A stretch of 32,166 bases of DNA, from positions 1-32,166 of the IMG/VR virus record IMGVR_UViG_3300030108_005115; one strand, written 5' to 3'. A program made the translations under genes and the position numbers. Positions within the stretch are counted from its first letter, which is position 1; every line of letters starts with the position of its first letter. Positions 1-6,665 of this stretch are shown in pieces. The notes beneath the pieces are model-generated. The model was not told where the DNA came from. It saw only the letters and a program-made list of their open reading frames with translations, and made no database searches. This stretch comes from a virus.

Positions 1-5
1 TTTTA

Positions 6-29
6 ATGTTATGCAAAAAAAAATAACAT
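6..29. repeat. Inverted repeat upstream of the ProV-like gene
   Basis: ATGTTAT (6-12) and ATAACAT (23-29) form a perfect 7-bp inverted repeat with a 10-nt A-rich centre. It lies just before the GTG start at 43. It could be a weak hairpin ending an upstream transcript or an operator. The window starts too close to it to tell. Confidence 0.35.
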
Positions 30-42
30 CAAAATAATATTC

Positions 43-780
43 GTGTCTTTTATAAAAATAAAAAATTTATATAAAATATATGGGAGCGATCCTCATGCTC
101 ATCTTTCTAAAGTTAAAAACGGAATGAGCAAACAACAATTACGACAAATGCATGATCATGTCCTAGCTCTAAATAATATAAACTTACATATAATGCCAAA
201 AACCTTTCAAGTGATAATAGGCCTGGAAGAGGCGGGTAAAACCACTTTGATGAAATTATTGAGTAAAACTATTGAACCCACTGATGGTGGACTATTTGTA
301 AATGGCACTACCGCCACGTTAAACGGACAATGCAATTTATTTAAAAATAAAACTGTGTTAGAGAACATAATGCACGGTATTGATGAGACTAAAACCTCTA
401 AAGCGCTTGAGTTGTTAGATTTAGTCAACTTATTAGAATATGAGAATAAGTATCCTATAGTTTTAAAAAAAGACATGGAGCAAAAAGTTGGTCTGATTAG
501 AGCGTTTATCAAAAACCCTGATATCTTATTATTGGATGAATGCACTCAGTATGTGGATGAATCTACTCAAGACGAGATACTAAATATGCTCATGAACTTG
601 CACAAAGAATACAAGAAGACAATTGTATTTATATCTCATAACGTAAAAGAAACTCTTAAGATTGCTGATCGTATAGCTATTCTGGAGGATGGAGCCTTAG
701 AGCAAGAGGGCACTCCAAAGGAGATCTTACGGAACCCAAAAACCAAACACATAATTGGTGGAATTCGTAATGATTTGTAG
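43..780 (+). CDS. ProV-like ABC ATPase domain with eroded signature and Q-loop
   Basis: This 245-residue protein closely resembles the ATP-binding half of the glycine betaine/proline transporter subunit ProV. The resemblance includes the ProV-type N-terminal extension (KIKNLYKIYG at 5-14, then a 'GMSKQQL' segment). Walker A is G60-L-E-E-A-G65-K66-T-T. Walker B is ILLLD (161-165) followed by the catalytic E166. The H-loop histidine is H199 in VFISHN. The part between Walker A and the helical domain is shortened and has no clear Q-loop. The LSGGQ signature is replaced by LKKDMEQ (141-147). The CBS domains of full ProV (about 400 residues) are missing, and no permease or binding-protein gene is nearby. 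ATP binding is plausible, but a normal transport cycle is doubtful. The start is GTG with no Shine-Dalgarno site. The position next to tail genes is odd for a metabolic gene. Family recognition is firm; function is unknown. Confidence 0.85.
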   Translation: MSFIKIKNLYKIYGSDPHAHLSKVKNGMSKQQLRQMHDHVLALNNINLHIMPKTFQVIIGLEEAGKTTLMKLLSKTIEPTDGGLFVNGTTATLNGQCNLFKNKTVLENIMHGIDETKTSKALELLDLVNLLEYENKYPIVLKKDMEQKVGLIRAFIKNPDILLLDECTQYVDESTQDEILNMLMNLHKEYKKTIVFISHNVKETLKIADRIAILEDGALEQEGTPKEILRNPKTKHIIGGIRNDL

Positions 781-792
781 TATATTATCAAA

Positions 793-2619
793 ATGCCCCT
801 AGTAAATTTTAGACCTGCACCAGGTATCAATAAAGAAGTCACTGACTATACAGGTCAGGGCAAATGGACTGATGGCGATATGGTGCGTTTTTTTCAGGGA
901 TCTGCTCAAAAAATAAAAGGTTGGGAGAAGTTTATAAGCACCACATTAGTAGGCGTAGCTAGAGATGCTCACGCTTGGGTGGGATTGGACGGAACTAGAT
1001 TACTTGCTGTGGGCACAGATAGAAAACTTTATATAGTCGTAGAGGGTTTGGCTTATGACATCACTCCAATAAGAGAAACACAGGCTTTAACTAATCCTTT
1101 TACTACAAATGGCACGACCTCAGTATCCGTTGCAGATAGTAGTCATGGAGCGGCTAAAGGTGATTTTGTTACGTTTGATTCTTTTAGTGCTATTGATGGC
1201 CTGGACATGAATAAAGAGTTTGAGATAACATCTATTACAGACAATAATAATTATGTTGTGACAGCTACATCAGCAGCATCAGGATCTACATCAGGTGGTG
1301 GAGGTAGTGGTAACGCTAAATATCAAATTAGCATTGGACCTGAGATATCAACATCTGCTTTTGGATGGGGCACAGATACTTGGGGTGCAGGAGGATGGGG
1401 TAGTCCATCTACATCATCAACAGTGACATTAGAAGCAAGACAGTGGTCTTTAGATAATTTTGGAGAAGATCTTATAGCCACCGTATTAAACGGAGGTGCT
1501 TTTAGGTGGGATACATCTAGTGGTGTTTCTACAAGAGCAGCTGCTATAACCAATGCACCTACTAGATCAAGACTTAGTTTGGTTTCTACACCCGACAGAC
1601 ATTTATTGTTTTTTGGCACACAGCCCACGATAGGTGGCACAAATGCACAAGATGATTTATTGTTAAGATTTTCAGATCAAGAAGATATCAACACATACCA
1701 ACCAACTGCTGAAAATACTGCAGGCTCGTTACGTATTGCTGACGGATCACGGATCGTGGCCGCAGAGCGATCAAGAGGTCAGATACTAGTGTGGACAGAT
1801 ACATCATTGCATTCTTTACAGTTTATTGGTCCACCGTTTACTTTTGGTTTAAGACAGTTAGGACAAAACTGCGGTATTGTTGGTAGTCATGCGGGCGTTG
1901 ATATAAATGGTGTAAGTTATTGGATGTCTCAAGACTCTTTCTTTTTATTCGATGGTTCTGTTAAGAAACTGCCTTGCACTGTAGAGCAGTTTGTTTTTAA
2001 TAATTTAAATGTTACAGGCGCTGAGAATGCTTTTGCAGGTCATAATGGTGAGTTTAATGAAATCATGTGGTTCTATCCTAGAACAGGATCAGATACGATA
2101 AATGCAATCGTAGCTTATAATTATACAGAGGGCACATGGTGGACAGGGACATTAGATAGAACTACTTGGTTAGATAGAGAAGTGTATGATAACCCTGTGG
2201 CTACAGATTATTTACCAACGACTACTGCAAACAATGAAGTCATTTCAGGACTAACTGATGGTGCAACACAATTGTTTTTACACGAAACAGGAAACAATGG
2301 TGATGGCGCTGCTATTACAGCATTTGTCAAGTCAGGTGTTGTGCAAATAGGTGAGGGTAATGATTTTGCTTTCGTGTCGAAACTAATACCTGATATAGAG
2401 GATCAAGAGGGTACATTAAACGCTAAGTTAGAATTTAAAAATTATCCAAACAATAGTACAAGTGTAACAAAAACAGTTTCATTTCAAGACAATACAGACT
2501 TTGTAAGTCTTCGTGGTAGAGGTAGAGAGTTTACAGTAAATGTTGTATCCAACACCACAGGAACAGCTTGGAGATTAGGCACACAAAGATTTGATATACA
2601 GCCTGATGGTAGAAGATAG
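793..2619 (+). CDS. Tail adaptor/stabilisation protein, P22 gp10-like beta-propeller
   Basis: A 608-residue virion protein. Its features match the phage stabilisation (gp10-like) group, which closes the portal channel in short-tailed phages: an N-terminal PGINK motif, blade-like repeats such as RLLAVGTDRKLY, GGAFRWD, RHLLFFG and ILVWTDTSLHSLQFIG, then a 'GVSYWMSQDSFFLFDG' segment, and a beta-rich C-terminus. A Ser/Gly-rich insert occurs near residues 160-175. There is no Shine-Dalgarno site; the ATG follows an AT-rich stretch 12 bp after the ProV-like gene. The gp10 link rests on motif layout and gene position, not alignment, so a general tail or nozzle role is safer than the exact name. Confidence 0.65.
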   Translation: MPLVNFRPAPGINKEVTDYTGQGKWTDGDMVRFFQGSAQKIKGWEKFISTTLVGVARDAHAWVGLDGTRLLAVGTDRKLYIVVEGLAYDITPIRETQALTNPFTTNGTTSVSVADSSHGAAKGDFVTFDSFSAIDGLDMNKEFEITSITDNNNYVVTATSAASGSTSGGGGSGNAKYQISIGPEISTSAFGWGTDTWGAGGWGSPSTSSTVTLEARQWSLDNFGEDLIATVLNGGAFRWDTSSGVSTRAAAITNAPTRSRLSLVSTPDRHLLFFGTQPTIGGTNAQDDLLLRFSDQEDINTYQPTAENTAGSLRIADGSRIVAAERSRGQILVWTDTSLHSLQFIGPPFTFGLRQLGQNCGIVGSHAGVDINGVSYWMSQDSFFLFDGSVKKLPCTVEQFVFNNLNVTGAENAFAGHNGEFNEIMWFYPRTGSDTINAIVAYNYTEGTWWTGTLDRTTWLDREVYDNPVATDYLPTTTANNEVISGLTDGATQLFLHETGNNGDGAAITAFVKSGVVQIGEGNDFAFVSKLIPDIEDQEGTLNAKLEFKNYPNNSTSVTKTVSFQDNTDFVSLRGRGREFTVNVVSNTTGTAWRLGTQRFDIQPDGRR

Positions 2620-2753
2620 TGGCACAACGTAAAAATGTTAAATACTTAAGTGTTGTAGCTGGGGTGCCAGTAGGTATGATTAATGACGCTATTAAAGAGA
2701 TTGCTAAGACACGTAAAGTGTTGAAGAAAAAAAGAGTGGGTAAAAGAAAATAA
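2619..2753 (+). CDS. Small basic protein (44 residues), GTG start
   Basis: GTG at 2619 overlaps the preceding TAG by one base (TAGTG). The TAA at 2751-2753 shares its last base with the next ATG. The product starts VAQRKNVKYL and ends in a Lys/Arg-rich tail (KVLKKKRVGKRK), with a short neutral core. Exact fit between two genes with stop/start overlaps at both ends is strong evidence that it is translated. Function is unknown. The basic tail suggests contact with nucleic acid or with an acidic virion partner. Confidence 0.6.
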   Translation: MAQRKNVKYLSVVAGVPVGMINDAIKEIAKTRKVLKKKRVGKRK

Positions 2754-3091
2754 TGCAACCTTTTCACATTTTACAACATTGGAAAAAACAACCCTATATT
2801 AAAACTAATTATGAAAACATACATGCACATTATGCAGATCATAAATATATAAGAATGAAGCCTAAGTCACAAATAACCTTAACGCCTGGGTTTATCTTTA
2901 TGATAATAAAACATCCAAAAGAGTGGGTGCAACAAAATTTTAAATTAGAAAATGATGTTACTTTACATAATGAAACCACTAATATTCTTTACTTTATATT
3001 GAAAGATTCACTATTGTCAGATGAGGAGAAAAATGAAAAGTTACATGTTAAGAATGGTGTACCAAAGGATGATGATGAATGGCTAAATTAA
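2753..3091 (+). CDS. Hypothetical phage protein (112 residues)
   Basis: Starts with ATG overlapping the previous stop and has no Shine-Dalgarno site, so it is probably translationally coupled. The sequence is rich in aromatic, His and Lys residues (MQPFHILQHW, then a basic middle and an acidic C-terminal third with 'LSDEEKNEKL'). No catalytic motif, signal peptide or membrane segment is visible. It sits among small tail-region genes, which hints at a minor virion or assembly role. I do not recognise the family. Confidence 0.65.
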   Translation: MQPFHILQHWKKQPYIKTNYENIHAHYADHKYIRMKPKSQITLTPGFIFMIIKHPKEWVQQNFKLENDVTLHNETTNILYFILKDSLLSDEEKNEKLHVKNGVPKDDDEWLN

Positions 3092-3249
3092 CCTTAACTA
3101 GATTTCCAGACGCTAGAGAAGAATATGATGCTCAACAACAAGCAGAATTAATAAGAGTATTAGAGGCAATAATACAACAATTAAATAGTTCCTACACGCA
3201 GGATACTCAAGAAGAAACTACTAGAAGGACTTGGTTTTTAAATGGCTGA
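3079..3249 (+). CDS. Small phage protein with helical middle (56 residues)
   Basis: ATG at 3079 overlaps the previous gene by 13 bp, and the TGA at 3247-3249 overlaps the next gene by 8 bp. The product reads MAKLTLTRFPDAREEYDAQQ, a helical stretch (AELIRVLEAIIQQLNSSY), then TQDTQEETTRRTWFLNG. From memory, proteins of this size ending in a Thr/Arg/Trp/Phe tail occur between tail genes in marine phages; I have not checked this. The nested position supports expression, and a structural or chaperone role is possible. Confidence 0.6.
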   Translation: MAKLTLTRFPDAREEYDAQQQAELIRVLEAIIQQLNSSYTQDTQEETTRRTWFLNG

Positions 3250-3598
3250 CGTATTTAAAAGATTTATTACAAACGTAACAACCACTGATTTGACCACAGT
3301 GTTTACTGTGCCCACTGCAAACGTAGCAGCTACACCTCCAGTGCCTGTGTCTACTTTTATTGTAAAAACAATCAACACTCACAATTATGATGGCTCTAAC
3401 TCTGTAACAGTTAATCTTGATCACAATGATGGCAGTGCAGATTTACAAGTTTTTCAGATCGACGTATCTGCTAGCAATACAAATACCATATCTACAAGCA
3501 TGGTATATCAAGAGGGTGATTCTATGAAAGTTCAAGCAAACGCCGCAAGTAGGGCTATGATTGAAGTATCTGTTTTGGAGATAAAACAACAACAATAG
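3242..3598 (+). CDS. Putative small beta-rich virion protein
   Basis: A 118-residue protein made almost entirely of alternating hydrophobic and polar beta-type stretches (TDLTTVFTVPTANVAATPP, STFIVKTINTHNYDG, NSVTVNLDHNDG, then SMKVQANAASRAMIEVSVLEI). It has no Cys, signal peptide or membrane segment. The composition fits a jelly-roll or immunoglobulin-like decoration or tail protein. It overlaps both neighbours. A virion role is inferred from composition and position. Confidence 0.65.
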   Translation: MADVFKRFITNVTTTDLTTVFTVPTANVAATPPVPVSTFIVKTINTHNYDGSNSVTVNLDHNDGSADLQVFQIDVSASNTNTISTSMVYQEGDSMKVQANAASRAMIEVSVLEIKQQQ

Positions 3599-4095
3599 TG
3601 AACTACATTTACAAAACTAAAGTTTTAAATCACAATAAAATTAAAAAACAATTATTGGAAATCTTTAATAAAATTCCAAAAAATTCAATAAACATTGAAA
3701 ATGAAAATATTGTGCATACAGATTGGAACTTACCAGCTGAGATGCATAGAGAATATGGTCCTTTGTTCTTAGAGGTTATAAAACCGCACATGATAAAAAT
3801 TACAAAAGACCTTAAATGCGCTGATTATGAAGTGCAAAATTTTTGGTTTCAAAGATATGAGCATAAAAATTATCATTCTTGGCATATACATCCCCGGGCA
3901 CATTTTGCAAACGTATATTTTGTTGAATGCCCTAAAGGTTTGAGCACTAAATTTAAACATTTTGAAGAGGAGTGTGAAGAAGGAGATATTATAAGTTTTC
4001 CTGCTTTTTTACCTCACAGCTCACCAATAATTACAGAAAATTCTGTTAAAACTATTATATCTTTTAACACCTCTATTCACTATGAACCAATATAA
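3598..4095 (+). CDS. Putative 2OG-Fe(II) oxygenase-like protein
   Basis: The 165-residue product resembles the small putative 2OG-Fe(II) oxygenases found in marine phages. WHIHPRAHFANVYFVE (near 99-114) gives the HxH that opens the metal site, and 'GDIISFPAFLPHSSPI' gives the distal His. 'VKTIISFN' follows, where the family usually has Arg or Lys for the 2OG carboxylate. The substrate is unknown; such enzymes may hydroxylate proteins or nucleic acids. GTG start in a TAGTG overlap with the previous stop, no Shine-Dalgarno site. It might instead be a non-enzymatic cupin-like virion protein. Fold assignment is moderately sure, activity not. Confidence 0.65.
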   Translation: MNYIYKTKVLNHNKIKKQLLEIFNKIPKNSINIENENIVHTDWNLPAEMHREYGPLFLEVIKPHMIKITKDLKCADYEVQNFWFQRYEHKNYHSWHIHPRAHFANVYFVECPKGLSTKFKHFEEECEEGDIISFPAFLPHSSPIITENSVKTIISFNTSIHYEPI

Positions 4096-4102
4096 TAATC
4101 TG

Positions 4103-4137
4103 TTGATTTCCTAGCTTTTCGACTATAAAACTATACT
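4103..4137 (+). promoter_or_regulatory. Candidate promoter placing the start at the ATG
   Basis: TTGATT (4103-4108), a 15-bp spacer, and TATAAA (4124-4129) end 8 bp before ATG 4138. A second -10-like TATACT abuts the ATG. No Shine-Dalgarno site is present, so the mRNA may be leaderless. The spacer is short and the assignment weak on its own, but the layout recurs before three other genes. Confidence 0.4.
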
Positions 4138-4386
4138 ATGGCAAAGATTGTAGATGAACCGGTGCTTCTACGACATGACACAATTGAGGGCAAGCAAGTG
4201 CCCGTTTATAGTGCAAAAGTAGAGACAACGATTACAAATACTAAAACAGGACATGAATATAGCTCTCATGAAGAAGTAGAAGCTGATATCGCCAACCCTG
4301 CAACGGAAACTAAAGAAGAAGACATACGTAGAGACGTGCACGTTATCGCACCTAATTTATTTGGGGGCGCAGCAACAGGGGAATGA
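4138..4386 (+). CDS. Hypothetical phage protein (82 residues)
   Basis: A hydrophilic, mildly acidic protein. The N-terminal half could form short beta strands (VPVYSAKVETTITNTKTGHEY). The C-terminal half has charged residues ending in NLFGGAATGE. No recognised motif. It starts after a 42-bp gap that carries a candidate promoter and is followed 3 bp later by the first large internal-virion-type gene, so it may open that transcription unit. Role unknown; a scaffold-like or minor virion protein is possible. Confidence 0.6.
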   Translation: MAKIVDEPVLLRHDTIEGKQVPVYSAKVETTITNTKTGHEYSSHEEVEADIANPATETKEEDIRRDVHVIAPNLFGGAATGE

Positions 4387-4389
4387 TAG

Positions 4390-5712
4390 ATGCTAAAAAA
4401 ATTTATAGAAGGTGTTAAAGACGTTTTACCAGCGATTGGTGGTACGCTAGGATATGCAATAGCAGGTCCAGCGGGTGCTGCTATAGGTTCTGGTATAGGC
4501 TCTATCGTTAGAGGAGATCCTGGTCAAGAAGCTTTTCAAAATGCGTTACTTGCTGGTTCGATAGGTGCCGGTGGTCAACGTTTCTTATCTGGTGGCTCAG
4601 GTCCAATCGGACAATTTTTTTCAAAAGGAACTATACCCGGTGTTGTTGGTGGTGACACAGGAATACTAAGAGCATTTAGTGAACGTAATTTTTCTCCAAC
4701 CATGAGAGGTTTTGGATTTGGTGACAAGTATCTACCAGTTGAGCCTGAAGTAAGTGCAAGAATGATTGGAGCTAATACTCCTGTTTATGATACAGCCACC
4801 GGTCAAACAGTCATGACAGGTGGCCAAACAATTAGTGGAGATACATTAAAAGAATTCGATAGATTAAAAGCCTTAGGCACCGGCACGAATGACATGAAAT
4901 TATTAGAAATGGCAAAAGAAAATGTTTTGAGCGGTGAGGCTGGTGGTGATACTGGTATTCTAAGTCAAGTTTTAGATTTTGCAAAAACCAATCCAGAGTT
5001 AATACTCGGTGGTGGTATTTTATTAGATCAACTAGGTTTTTTTGATGAAGGTGAATTAGATAAACTACCAACTAGTCCAACTATTGGTAGCCAAGGTTCT
5101 TTAAATACAGGACTTGCACGATTAATTAATCCTGTTTTAAATCCTGATGGCACATATACTTTTCCAACAAAAGATGGCGGTATTATGAGGGCACAAGAGG
5201 GTAAACGTGTTAAACGACCGTTAACTGATGAAGAAAGAGATTTCATGGATGATTATCTTTTAAACAAAATGATGGAAGAGATGATGAATAAGATGAGAGA
5301 TAAGCAGATGAAAGACGAACAGTTCAAGCCAAAGTTTGATATGATGGGTAGACCACTGCTTGAAGCAGCAGAGGGGATGTTAATGGAACGAAAGTTTAAT
5401 CCTGATGGAGGTTTTCAAGAAATGAAAGAGGGCAATATAGCAAGCTTTCAAGAAAACAGTCCTAGAAGAGATTTATTTTTAGAAAGGGATGGTCCAATAT
5501 CCGATGATCGTGGATCACCGAACAAAGACACTGTATTTGCAAAACTAGCTGACGGTGAGTTTGTAGTTAATGCTGACACTGTAGCTGATATAGGTTATGG
5601 TATGGGTGCAAAAAATTTAGATCAAGCAAAAGAAATGGGTGGTTCTTTCTTTTACGGCTTACAGGACGCACAGAAAAAAGGTATATTAGGTAATATGGTA
5701 GGTATGGCATAA
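4390..5712 (+). CDS. Putative internal virion protein with glycine-zipper N-terminus
   Basis: A 440-residue protein. Residues 10-40 form a glycine/alanine zipper (GGTLGYAIAGPAGAAIGSG) that could insert into a membrane. A Met/Lys-rich helical segment follows near 285-320 (NKMMEEMMNKMRDKQMKDEQ). The C-terminus has 'FAKLADGEFVVNADTV', a motif I associate with tail tape-measure and internal proteins of marine phages. No Shine-Dalgarno site; the stop overlaps the next ATG (TAATG). It probably belongs to the core or ejection complex with the four genes that follow. That role rests on composition and gene order. Confidence 0.6.
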   Translation: MLKKFIEGVKDVLPAIGGTLGYAIAGPAGAAIGSGIGSIVRGDPGQEAFQNALLAGSIGAGGQRFLSGGSGPIGQFFSKGTIPGVVGGDTGILRAFSERNFSPTMRGFGFGDKYLPVEPEVSARMIGANTPVYDTATGQTVMTGGQTISGDTLKEFDRLKALGTGTNDMKLLEMAKENVLSGEAGGDTGILSQVLDFAKTNPELILGGGILLDQLGFFDEGELDKLPTSPTIGSQGSLNTGLARLINPVLNPDGTYTFPTKDGGIMRAQEGKRVKRPLTDEERDFMDDYLLNKMMEEMMNKMRDKQMKDEQFKPKFDMMGRPLLEAAEGMLMERKFNPDGGFQEMKEGNIASFQENSPRRDLFLERDGPISDDRGSPNKDTVFAKLADGEFVVNADTVADIGYGMGAKNLDQAKEMGGSFFYGLQDAQKKGILGNMVGMA

Positions 5713-6665
5713 TGGCAGTTCAAGAACAACTAATTAGACAACCAGAGTTTATTGAAAAAAGAGCAGAGCAACTTTTACAGTCTGTGTTTGGACCTACTGG
5801 AGTCGCTAATGTCGCTCAAACAATACCTGCTGCTAGCGTTGCTCAATTTCAACCTTTACAAAATACTGCTTTTACTGCTGCTCAAACAGCTGCAAACACA
5901 GGTGTAACATCTGGTATAGGAGCTTTTCAACCTTTCTTAAGCTCTGCTACTCAGCAATTAGGAGCAGCGGGAACTACTCTTGGTGCAGGCATAGGCACTA
6001 TCGGTCAAGGTGTCGGCATGGTTGGTCCGTCAGGAGTTCAACAGTTCATGGACCCTTATCAACAACAAGTTACTCAACAAGCTTTAGCAGAGATTGACAG
6101 ACAGGCAAACATGGCCAGAAACACGGCAGCAGCGCAGGCTGTTGCAGCAGGTGCTTTTGGTGGTGGTCGTGAAGGTGTGCAAAGAGCTGAACTCGATAGA
6201 AACTTACAAGATATTAAATCAAGAAGAATAGCAGAGGATCTGCAGAGAAACTTTTTACAAGCTCAACAACAACAGTTACGATCAGCAGCAACTCTTGGCC
6301 AATTAGGTCAACAAACATTAGCTGGAGGTATTGCGCAGCAAGGGCTAGCAGAACAAATAGGTGCTTTAGGCACTAGAGCACAACAGTCTGGTTTTGCAGA
6401 CATACAACAATTATTAGGACTAGGATCATTACAACAAAGACAAGATCAAATGCAAAGAGACGTCGCTCGTCAAAATATTTTAGAAACACAAAGAGAACCT
6501 TTTGGTCGATTACAGTTTGCCTCTGATATTTTAAGAGGAGTTCCTTCTGGTCAACAAACTTTCGTAACCCAACCCTCTCCTTCACCATTTAGTCAATTAC
6601 TTGGCGCTGGTGTCGGTTTAGCTGGGATTAGTTCACTACTAGGTCAAAGCGGATTTAGCTTCTAA
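5712..6665 (+). CDS. Putative internal virion/ejection protein, Gln/Ala-rich
   Basis: A 317-residue protein dominated by Gln, Ala and Gly. A conserved-looking core near 115-180 reads 'FMDPYQQQVTQQALAEIDRQ', then 'AVAAGAFGGGREGVQRAELD', then a long Gln-rich helix (LQRNFLQAQQQQLRS). Proteins with this DPYQ...GAFGGGR...ELDRN layout are, to my memory, common in the virion blocks of uncultured marine podoviruses. No enzymatic motif. Overlaps both neighbours by the TAATG type of junction and lacks a Shine-Dalgarno site. Likely a DNA-ejection or inner-core protein. Confidence 0.6.
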   Translation: MAVQEQLIRQPEFIEKRAEQLLQSVFGPTGVANVAQTIPAASVAQFQPLQNTAFTAAQTAANTGVTSGIGAFQPFLSSATQQLGAAGTTLGAGIGTIGQGVGMVGPSGVQQFMDPYQQQVTQQALAEIDRQANMARNTAAAQAVAAGAFGGGREGVQRAELDRNLQDIKSRRIAEDLQRNFLQAQQQQLRSAATLGQLGQQTLAGGIAQQGLAEQIGALGTRAQQSGFADIQQLLGLGSLQQRQDQMQRDVARQNILETQREPFGRLQFASDILRGVPSGQQTFVTQPSPSPFSQLLGAGVGLAGISSLLGQSGFSF

